A DNA stretch of 64,000 nt from contig OZ024894.1 of the NCBI GenBank assembly GCA_964017195.1, positions 35,209,114 to 35,273,113 on the forward strand, in the 5' to 3' direction. Positions 21,085 through 28,437 of this stretch are shown here, in pieces (position 1 is the first letter of the stretch; the number at the start of each line of letters is the position of its first letter). This DNA comes from Siderastrea radians. Lineage: Eukaryota > Cnidaria > Anthozoa > Scleractinia > Rhizangiidae. Under the pieces are notes generated by a model, which had not been told where the DNA came from, made no database searches, and worked only from the letters and a program-made list of their open reading frames with translations. A program made the position numbers and the translations under genes.

Positions 21085-23727
21085 TGTAACAATAGCTGCA
21101 ATAGCTGAGGGGTTGTTTGTGGAGTCTGTTGAACCTTTGATTGCATAAAAAAGGATGGTTTACGACCTAACCGCTACAAACAGTAATTGTTTGTAGTTTA
21201 ACCCTGTCATTCTGGGCTACTTTTAACACTGAAATAAAAGCGTTGAGTAACTTGAAAATAATGATTTATTTTCAAGTTACTCAACGCTTTTATTTCAGTG
21301 TTAAAAGTTGCCCAAAACAACAGGGTTAAACACTCTGTCAATTGTTGTGAATGCTAACTAATGTGCACTTTACATGTATGGTAGCCTGGTCAAAAGATGC
21401 TTAAAACTGCCTAACAAATGGAAATGTTTTGCTTTCAGCTTCCTTTCCAAGGCCTGTTTACACACACTATTTTTGATGCGATTTTTTGTTCTGCTCATCA
21501 ATGCAACTTTTGTCGAAAGTGTAAACTAGCTGCGATTTCATTACGATTTTTCTGTAAGTCAAGTTCCTGCTGTTTCCCAAAAATTGCCGCCAAGTTCCAT
21601 CAAGTTTCCAACAAGTTCGACACTTCTACAACATCGCACAGGAATTGTACTGAGATCACCGAGCTAGTTCACACTTACGATTTTATCGCAAGCTTGAGTG
21701 CGACAAAAATTGCATTGGAAAGTGCGACAAAAATTGCCCAAAAAATTGGATATGTAAACAGGCCTTTAGAAAGAAACACCATTTTCCTTTATTTGCAGAG
21801 TTTTTATCACAATAACTACTGGTAGTGATGATAAACCAAAGTTTGGCTTTTTTCTAAAATATGGAAAGATACCTGTGCACTGCCTACATACCAGTATATC
21901 AGAAAATTTTGGCCTAAGGCCCTACCAGGCAAAAAAAGAAACCTATTTTCAACTAAGTGATTAAAAAGTTGCATGGCCACAACGTATGCAATAACTTGTG
22001 AACAATATTACTTGCTCTACCTGTTGTGTCACAAGTGATTGTTGCTGAGTAACAGGTGTCTGTTGAGATGTTACCGCAGTGCGAGGTCGCGAAGCTGAAG
22101 CAAGAATTGAAGGCTCCTGAAGCAACTGTTCCAAACTCTTATCATGCATGGCAGGTAATCCCTGCTGGGTTTTTTGTCCATGGAGTAAATTAAGGAGCTG
22201 TTGTGTAAAGGTGTTTTGACCCAGCACTGTAGCAGGAGTCTGGTTTACGTTACATTTCTCCTCCTGCTTTACTGCCATTTGAGGTTGTAGCAGTGAAAGC
22301 ATTGATTGTTCTTGTTCAGGCGTTGCTTTGGCAAAGTAGTCTGCAAAGCTGAATGATGAAGTACAGTCATCATCTGTTACCATTGATTCTGGAGGTGTGA
22401 TGGGTGGTGAGAGAATTGATTGTGTTGGTTCAGTCTTAATATTAATTCCAACTGTTGTGCTGTTAGGGTCTGGATTAGTGCCTATTGTTGCTCCACAAAG
22501 GTAGTCCAAAAATCCCTCTAGGTCAACAAAACAAAAAAAGAGTTGTGTTTTTCAGAGACTCTTATTTTAGATAAAGAACGAGCTTCAAATTAGATATACT
22601 TTCTAAAAGTATCTACCTGGAAAAGTATAATTTTCAATAGCCCATTTTACAGTTACGTTCCTTGGGACTTAAGTTATGGATGGAAGTGAGAATGAAGTTT
22701 ACAATGTTTTGACACAAACCTTCCTTGTTTCCAATGCAAATCATGTTGCTCTTAAGCTAATTGTTTTCTGATCATCGTCATTTCCATGTGAAAAGCAGGA
22801 AGGTTTGTGTCAAAAGAAAGTAAATTTTTGACTTGCTCCACACAAAGGCCTTCCTTTCAGATTCATAATGAAGGGTTATATTGCATCAATTTGAAGAAAA
22901 TAATAGCATGCAGTGGGCATAAATGTGTACAAAGTTCTCTTATCACAATGTGCACATTTATCTGATCACATGCATTCCGCATGGGACAAATACAAAACAT
23001 TAACACAATGAGTAAAGTCCATTCAGCTGAAAACAAAGTTTATCCTTTTTTTGCATACTTTGTATCCACAGAGTCATTATCTTAAGGAGGTCATGGCTTT
23101 CATGTTCCAACCTCAAATTTTACTTTTGATTCGAGGTAGAGTAAAAAAAGTGCTAAGTTGACAGAACTACAACACCTACTTATCGTATGTTTGTATGGCT
23201 CACGTTCTAACGCGGCAAATTATTTTAAGAAACATCTACAATACTACTATCTAAACAGCATTTTGGATACCCCGAGTACGTTATACTTCCATCAAGGAAG
23301 TAAGCTTATTTTAGAGTTTCAAGTAAGCTTATAGCAATTGCGAACGTTGGCACAAAACACGCAATCTGTACTTTACACAAAAACATTCGTGCAAATCTCA
23401 AGAATTAACGAGCAAATCTCCCCGTAAGCATTACTATATCTGCACCTGCAGACAGTCAAGAAATTCGAGACTCATCAGAATCAAAGCAATTTCGCGCGTA
23501 AATAACAAAATACATGGCCATCCACTATTGTTCTTTGAAGAGAAATACTCCATTTCACAAAGGTTTCCAGTCGATAAGAAAAACAGAAAAGGCCTACCGT
23601 CAAAGTCTCTCATCATGGACTCATTTATGCCTCTATCACCGTTAAAATTCGGTTCTAAACCCGTCATTGTTTCACTCAAAAACGACGGCCAACCTTCTCC
23701 CGAAGGATCCGCCATTTTGGCTTCCAT
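6580..23727 (-). CDS. SREBF: Sterol regulatory element-binding protein (SREBP), 14 coding exons, complete
   Basis: ER-membrane bHLH-zip precursor whose N-terminal half is released by S1P and S2P to activate lipid and sterol genes. Exons in transcript order: 23727-23598, 22517-22021, 21134-20703, 17463-17152, 16331-16217, 12926-12597, 12136-11868, 11602-11332, 11029-10863, 10046-9884, 9342-9051, 8393-8015, 7504-7366, 6803-6580. All joins have AG/GT sites and keep phase; the sum is 3720 nt, 1239 aa (human paralogues about 1140-1150). The basic region at about residues 424-450 contains HNLIEKRYR, with the SREBP-specific tyrosine (about Y436). The zipper lies in exon 5. DRTR before membrane segment 1 (about 577-600) matches the S2P-site DRSR. 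Segment 2 (about 635-660) is followed by GEPVTRPHS and a SCAP-binding-type C-terminus. A second ATG at 23715 has the better start context and would give 1235 aa. Confidence 0.95.
8861..9025. mobile_element. 165-bp foldback MITE in SREBP intron
   Basis: TAGCCTGCGAGCAG ... CTGCTCACAGGCTA, with inner CGTGAGTATCTTGGC complemented by GCCAAGATACTCGCG. Between SREBP exons 11 and 12. Confidence 0.55.
9516..9595. mobile_element. 80-bp hairpin MITE in SREBP intron
   Basis: AGCCTCCCACGCAGTCG with its exact complement, separated by about 24 bp of loop. Same family as 38975-39047. Lies between SREBP exons 10 and 11. Target duplication not clear. Confidence 0.7.
10545..10725 (+). mobile_element. SINE copy, diverged
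   Basis: Shares GTGTACAAATGG, GACTAGCATCGCATCCA and TAGTTGCCTCA blocks with the copy at 29140-29310 (GTGTATAAATGG, GACTAGCATCCCATCCA, CAGTTGCTTCA). SINE family inferred from the two copies and the lack of coding. Confidence 0.45.
11868..12926 (-). other. SREBP membrane hairpin exons 6 and 7 with S2P and S1P cleavage sites
   Basis: Exon 6 (12926-12597) runs from the zipper linker to transmembrane segment 1, preceded by MMDRTR (the S2P-site DRSR equivalent) and followed by NPL. Exon 7 (12136-11868) starts in the lumenal loop with GGGRTLNS, where RTLN fits the R-x-hydrophobic-x S1P consensus. It continues through segment 2 ([20 protein letters not shown]) to [10 protein letters not shown]. The topology is that of a two-pass ER hairpin. 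The cleavage sites are assigned from family knowledge, not shown by the sequence alone. Confidence 0.85.
13256..15543 (+). pseudogene. Penelope reverse transcriptase-GIY-YIG ORF, broken by frameshifts
   Basis: Coding pieces lie in different frames: 13256-13504 (N-terminal, includes [17 protein letters not shown]), 13737-14231 (RT start, [12 protein letters not shown] and the STRP-like MLPTIHKP), 14183-14950 (RT palm, including [26 protein letters not shown] and the catalytic YIDDI) and 15250-15543 (GIY-YIG endonuclease, [19 protein letters not shown]). At least three frame changes, with stops between pieces, mean no intact protein is made. Penelope RTs resemble telomerase RT. The endonuclease motif reads M-Y-I-G, with the conserved Arg and the downstream Glu region (PVAEHFN) visible. 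Confidence 0.88.
15651..15687 (+). ncRNA. Hammerhead ribozyme-like motif in Penelope 3' tail
   Basis: Stem I GCACA (15651-15655) pairs with UGUGC (15683-15687). The core CUGAAGA (15656-15662) fits CUGANGA. Stem II GGGC/GCCC has a UAU loop, then GAAA (15675-15678). A two-pair stem III AC/GU leaves U15682 as the cleavage nucleotide. One extra A (15663) sits between the core and stem II. Minimal hammerheads with tiny stem III are known from Penelope-like elements. Confidence 0.6.
16168..16199. repeat. (CA)n microsatellite
   Basis: Uninterrupted CA run of about 13 units after a CCCACACAC lead-in, just downstream of the SREBP zipper exon on the minus strand. Confidence 0.9.
16217..17463 (-). other. 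bHLH-leucine zipper exon pair of SREBP (exons 4 and 5)
   Basis: Exon 4 (17463-17152, 104 codons) ends in the basic region, helix 1 and loop: [16 protein letters not shown], then [14 protein letters not shown]. Exon 5 (16331-16217) supplies helix 2 and the zipper, beginning [18 protein letters not shown]. The tyrosine in KRYR replaces the arginine of other bHLH factors and is the known SREBP hallmark that lets the family bind SREs as well as E-boxes. The break between helix 1/loop and helix 2 falls at an 820-bp intron that shows nothing notable apart from AT-rich sequence. Confidence 0.95.
18445..18523 (-). pseudogene. Exon-1-like gene fragment, copy 1 (inverted)
   Basis: The minus-strand ATG at 18523 opens a 79-nt frame starting [16 protein letters not shown], ending at a GAAG/GTAAAA donor. 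Copy 2 at 19133-19211 is nearly identical in opposite orientation. Probably a captured promoter and first exon. The source gene was not recognised. Confidence 0.4.
19133..19211 (+). pseudogene. Exon-1-like gene fragment, copy 2
   Basis: ATG in good context (AAGATGG), 26 codons plus one base, then a GTAAAA donor: [16 protein letters not shown] continuing to KKAQTFTEG. Mirror copy of 18445-18523 with few base changes. No downstream exon identified. Confidence 0.4.
21045..21090 (-). repeat. Polyglutamine-coding CAG/CAA tract in SREBP exon 3
   Basis: CAG/CAA triplets encode about 16 glutamines in the transactivation region; part of the coding exon 21134-20703. Confidence 0.9.
21202..21325. mobile_element. 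124-bp TTAA-flanked hairpin (piggyBac-like MITE)
   Basis: CCCTGT ... ACAGGG ends within TTAA (21198-21201, 21326-21329). The two halves are almost perfect complements around ATAATGATTTAT. Lies in the SREBP intron between exons 2 and 3. Confidence 0.7.
21449..21769. mobile_element. Short inverted-repeat element (hAT-like ends)
   Basis: AAGGCCTGTTTACA at the left and TGTAAACAGGCCTTT at the right. The interior is non-coding, with inverted ATTTTTGTCGCA-like tracts. In the SREBP intron between exons 2 and 3. Confidence 0.5.
22711..22826. repeat. Imperfect hairpin in SREBP intron 1
   Basis: TTTTGACACAAACCTTCCT is complemented by AGGAAGGTTTGTGTCAAAA about 80 bp later. Probably a small MITE; no target duplication determined. 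Confidence 0.45.
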
Positions 23728-23890
23728 CACCTATCTATTTTTTCCACCAATCAGAACGCGCCTACATCGGGTGATCTCGTACGATGTTGCGTCATCGTCT
23801 TATTTGGTGTAGTATCAGTAGTATCCCATCAACCATTTCAAGCTGGCTAAACAACAACACGCTCTCTGGATTGGCTACTAAAAGTGAGCA
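23728..23890 (-). promoter_or_regulatory. Putative SREBP proximal promoter/5' leader with SRE-like and CCAAT boxes
   Basis: Just upstream of the SREBP start, the minus strand reads ATCACCCGAT at 23775-23766, 8 of 10 matches to the classic SRE-1 ATCACCCCAC. An NF-Y type CCAATCAG lies at 23747-23754 (plus strand), 11 bp away, and another ATTGG at 23870-23874. A CRE-like TGCGTCAT lies between them. SRE next to NF-Y is the known architecture of sterol-regulated promoters, including mammalian SREBF2. The transcription start is not known, so these may lie in the 5' UTR. Confidence 0.4.
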
Positions 23891-24461
23891 GACATGGTAA
23901 CGGGCTATCCTACAGGAAGTGTGTAGGAAACATTTTGTCCGTGTTTCGTAAAGTAGAAGTTTTCAAAGTTTTTCCGCATATTGGCGGAGGGTGCGAACCG
24001 TGTTTGTAAGGGAAAAAACCGGACACCGTTTCAAATTATTTCCGCGAAATCTATGAATTGTTACTTTATCGGCTAGGACCAAACAGTTTTCCGTTCCATA
24101 CATTTGTCTGTAAAACTTCTTCAATGTCCATGAAAAATTGTCAGCCCTTCAAATTTGATCAGTAAAATCTTTAGCTTGGTATCTGATGAATATCATACGC
24201 GAGTTATGGTCATAAAAGCTGCAACAATTTCCCAGTTCTCTTATACTTTTACTGATCACGTTTCTCTTGAAAAGCAGAAAATGGTGTCCGTTTGATCTGT
24301 TTTCAGTAGCTTTGGTTATGATAAAAAAAAAAAATTCACAAGAACAAAACTGCATTAAAGCCAAAAGATGCTTTATCTAGTTTATTGAAGAACACGTCGA
24401 TCGAAGGTCGGCACGGGTAAAACGTATGACATGCGGAAGAGCAAAGGGGTTATTTAGTTTA

Positions 24462-24660
24462 CAAAGACGTTGTGGTGCTGTGCATGTGTCGATGGGGAAC
24501 TGAAACACAAAAATTTTGATTTATCAAATGAATTGATAAGGTAAATTATACCCGTAAAGACACTCAAAAGCTAACTTTTCGAGCATTAGCCTTTAGTCAG
24601 AGTGCTCTGACGAAGGGTTCCGTTCACAGGCTTCACTCCATCCAGTGTTTGCATGGTCTG
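24462..24660 (-). mobile_element. Penelope-like fragment, decayed
   Basis: Contains GAACTGAAACACAAAAATTT and TTGATAAGGTAAATTATAC, shared with 55480-55570. On the minus strand it carries a hammerhead remnant, CUGACUA ... GAAA, with G8 replaced by U. No coding. Confidence 0.4.
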
Positions 24661-25101
24661 CTGTGCATTCATACAACAACTGCTCAATCGGTTTGTCGAC
24701 TTGACACTGAACTCAAGGCAAAATTTGAAACATCGCTTCCAAGCCAAAGTAAACCCAGAAAAACGAACGTTTTTATTTTATTTACATCAGTGTTTAAGGG
24801 CCTTAGTTTTTTCTAGTTCGATAATGCACAGCTCACCACACAAACGGAGGATGGTAAGCCTGTGCTCCATCCAGCTCTCTCACTCAGTCAATAGTTAAAT
24901 AATATTTTTTGCGTTCCAGGTTAACTATACGCGCTCCGTCGTGGCAGGCTCAAGTACCGTTATTAGCGTCAACAAATTTGGCATATTTAGCGATCTCGTG
25001 TAAGATCGCTAACGGCAGTGCCTGCTAAATTTAAATTTTTTTTTTCAAAAAGTGACGAAAATGGCTCATAAATGTCAAAAAAGCTAAGAAGGCTAAGCAA
25101 C

Positions 25102-25598
25102 CTTAGACCACGAGCGGTCTCTCTTTCCGCTCAGGGATAGTAGACGAAAACCAACAAGCAAGCGAGAGCGAAAATCGCCTTCCGCGGTTGAAACGTGACG
25201 CGCGTGTCGAGCCGCAATAGCGCTCCTCAGGGCCTGGCTAAACTATTAAAGAAACTTTGTTGCGGAAACATTGTTTCCAGACATGTTTCCTTGGTTGGCT
25301 AAACTGGGAAACCGGTACGTTTCGGAAGTACAATTTGCGTCTGTGAGGCAAAAATGTTTTTGACTTGATTCAGAAACATTTCCTTGCTTCCAAGACGCAA
25401 AATTTGCGTCCGTAACATATGTTTCTCTGGGAACGAGAATGACTTCTCGAACCTCTAGTGTAACACGGAGCCGGGTCGGCTCACTACACTAGCGGCTCGA
25501 CATGCGCGTCACGCAGGCGATTTTCGCGCTCGCTTGCTTGTTCGTTTCCCTCTTGACTATCCCTGAGCGGAAAGAGACACTTTAGCTCATAGTCTAAA
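25102..25598. mobile_element. Foldback element with nested hAT-like fragment
   Basis: TTAGACCACGAGCGGTCTC and TTTCCGCTCAGGGATAGT at the left are complemented by ACTATCCCTGAGCGGAAA and the ATAGTCTAAAG end at the right. A truncated hAT-like MITE copy sits at about 25230-25425. Related at its ends to 36703-36940. Confidence 0.6.
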
Positions 25599-25884
25599 GT
25601 GGGCTAAACTAAGTTGGCTAATTCCTGGCTATATCTTCAAGAGCAAAAATCGCTAAATTAAGTAGTTACTTACGCTCAGGGTAGTATAGGGCTGTAGCAA
25701 AAAGTCGGGTAAAGAACTTTGATATGATACCTACCTACCTACCTACCATACAGAGAATACGGAGATTTGTCAGTGATCGTGATCGGGAAGCTAAATAAAC
25801 TAAATCAGGTAACTCGATGCAAGGACCACTTGGACAAACAGTAGCGAGGTGAAGCCGGATCTTGGTGTAGATCAGGATCAGCAA

Positions 25885-26160
25885 TGTTGAATGAAACAAA
25901 AAACCAATTGCAAGGCTGATCGGACAGCTAAGAAGGGTAATAATTTTATTGCCCAATATTTCGGTGAGACAAAACTCACCTTCATCAGGGGCTGTAAAAG
26001 CTAAGTAAAAATTGAATGAAACGGTTACAAGATTTAAAATGATTAAAATGAAAAGATTAAATATGATTGGTTGACAAACAAAGAAAATGGAAACGTGACT
26101 AACAGCTTTTTTAAAAAATAGAAATAGATTAAGTTTCATCTCGTCTGTTTATTCCGTGGG
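25885..26160 (-). mobile_element. Penelope-like tail fragment
   Basis: Shares AGGATCAGCAATG, CAAGGCTGATC and GCCCAATATTTCGGT with the copy at 49370-49490 and carries the hammerhead motif. No RT or endonuclease coding is left; it looks like a solo terminal fragment. Boundaries are approximate. Confidence 0.5.
25951..25992 (-). ncRNA. Hammerhead ribozyme-like motif, intact core
   Basis: On the minus strand: stem I GCCC/GGGC, core CUGAUGA, one extra A, stem II GGUGAG/CUCACC closed by UUUUGU, then GAAA, a two-pair stem III (AU/AU) and U as cleavage nucleotide. All invariant core bases are present. The surrounding sequence matches a second copy at 49322-49490. Confidence 0.65.
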
Positions 26161-26397
26161 GTTCAAGTGAAACCACATCAAGACATTGACAGCAATGGAC
26201 ACACTGCACAATCTCTGCGAATTTGGCTAGACCAAGGAAACGTTGGAAAACCAACAATGCTAAAAAAACCAAAATTGTTGAAATGGAACTTTTTTCCTTT
26301 TCTTTACTTTGTTTTGGAAAATATTTTGATGGGAATTTGTGATAACCACCCGCTCAACTGGAACGAACGCAAAGCCCTATGGGATTGTTTTGTGATG

Positions 26398-26495
26398 TAG
26401 CCATGGTAGTGACGTCACAGCTAATGGCGCCGAGAAAAACATGGCGAAAGTGAAGAGAGGGGTTTTCAGCTGGACAAATCTAGTATTATTTTCGG
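26398..26495 (+). promoter_or_regulatory. Candidate TTC29 promoter/5' noncoding exon
   Basis: GTAGCCATGGTAGT (26398-26411) is a degenerate RFX X-box, overlapped by a perfect CRE, TGACGTCA. After it comes a short frame from ATG at about 26441 that ends in a possible GTGAAG donor near 26494. Splicing to the 28400 acceptor would make that frame an upstream ORF. Inferred only. Confidence 0.25.
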
Positions 26496-28437
26496 TGAAG
26501 TAATCAAGATATAACGAAGCTTTGTAAGTTTGATACTATTTTATATGGTCATTAACTCATACTTATACAGTACTGGACTGTACTGCGTTAGTTTGCTCAT
26601 ATTTGTTATGCATTAGACTTTTGCCAGTCTTCACACTCGCTATTAAATTGAAGCCCTTAAATCTGTACCTCCAGAAAGATATATTCTTTAAATTCAACTT
26701 GAAATAATATCTTAATACGCGTTAAAGGACAAATTTAAGGACCCAAATTTCATTAAAAAAGACACACACACGTTGTCGAATTATGTTGCTGAACGTGTAG
26801 TTTAGAAGTCTGCAAGTTGATGCTTGCATACACTGACAATCTTTGTACGTTTAGTTATATTAGCTACCATAATACAATATCCATAATACGATATCCATAA
26901 AGTTAAACTAGACTTTCTTTGCCTATTTCCAACGTTGTAGCTTTTTTGTAAATGGGCTGCTATTTAATGAAGGAGCCTACTTGTTTGATGCAAATTTTTC
27001 ATGCTTACCTTTTTTGTCATTTTCTATGTTAAGCCTGATGCAATTTGAAATAATAATTTATGACGAGGGTTCAAGCTCTTTGAGAGTGCATGAGAGTTTG
27101 ACTGTCAAAGAATCTCAATTAATTATTTTTGTCATCAAACATAGAAATTTGAGGAGATCTAGATAAGTGCAGGAGATGACTGGGTGGGAGTATAATATGA
27201 GAGATGCACATCATCAAGAATCTGAGTTTGAAATCTTATCAACTGTCTCTCTATTTTGACCCAAGCTTTGAATTTAGCTAAACCAGTCAAGGTATAAAGG
27301 TTTGTCTAGCTACCCGTGGGATTGGGTTAAAATTTTCTCACTGAAACAGAGACCTTTCAAAACTGGCTGTCATTATGTGCTCTGTGGAAGGAAAATAAAA
27401 TGTACACTGTACGTGTATCGCCAAATTTTAATGAAGAGCACACTGTAATCATGGTTCATTTGCTGCTTCTAAATGCAATGCGCCTTGCCCGAGTTCCAGG
27501 AATGCTTACCCTAATGCTTGAGACAACAAACATACTTGACTAGAAATTTCAACTTTTTTTCTGTCCTGCATAATTCACAACCTGTTTTTACCTTCTCATA
27601 TCATCTCCACCACCAAAGTCCCCATATAAGCTCCCTCCCCCTTTTTCCCCACCACAAGGGCTCGAATTTTTGAAAATCCCTACAAAGCCCCAGTTCCCAC
27701 TGGACCTATTGCCCAGGATCGCCTCCCCTTAGGGAAGCAAATTACAAGTGCATTAGAAAGAGTCAAATCTCTTTTTAGTGGACACCCTTGGTACCCATGC
27801 ACATCTCTTTAGGAAAGTGTTTTGATGTAATGTGAGGATTCTGTGGTTGAATAAAGGTTTTCTACTACTACTACAGCTAAGTGGCCACTTTGGACCGGTG
27901 TCCGCTTAAATTTTAAGCATCGCTGTGTAGCTTGGACCACTGAGTGTATGTTTACAGTGTAGGAGTGGTATTCAACTTGTCCTACTGAAGGCGTTCCTTA
28001 GTGGAGTTGTGACGTTTATGCAAGGAAAAACTTCACTTGTCAAGAGGGTCAAACCTTGTTATATAGATACCCTTGAGAGCACATTTAAATGGCTGCTTGA
28101 CTGTACACTGCAGTGTTTTTTCCTTTCTTTAAACTTCCATCATTCACATTTAAAAGTCAGTATCATCAAGGTTTTTGTTTCTCTTTTTTATTCTGCACTG
28201 TGTTCATGCAATTTTGCGGTAAGGCTGTGTACTGTACCTAACAGAAGCCCAGGTTTCCCAATTGTAACTGACATAAGACTCTTGACATTACAGAATGTGT
28301 CATGGGTTCTCAACTTCTGAACTTTATGCTCAGGCTACCAGGAATTTAAGGCAACATTCTTACTAAATTATAAAGGTATTGTTATTTTGTTATTTTCAGA
28401 AAACAAGTTGAAGACCTAGATTTTTGGAATTTGTGAA

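Larger units (their letters stand above)
23900..28399. other. Intergenic region between SREBP and TTC29
   Basis: Divergent gene spacer. Holds Penelope-like fragments (24462-24660, 25885-26160), a foldback element (25102-25598), an ACCT microsatellite (25727-25746) and a GC-richer, CRE-bearing patch at 26390-26500 that could be the TTC29 promoter. The rest is AT-rich with nothing recognised. Confidence 0.5.

Noticed and set aside
21418..21825. Plus-strand frame of 135 codons
   Set aside because: Lies across a short inverted-repeat element inside a SREBP intron; no domain.
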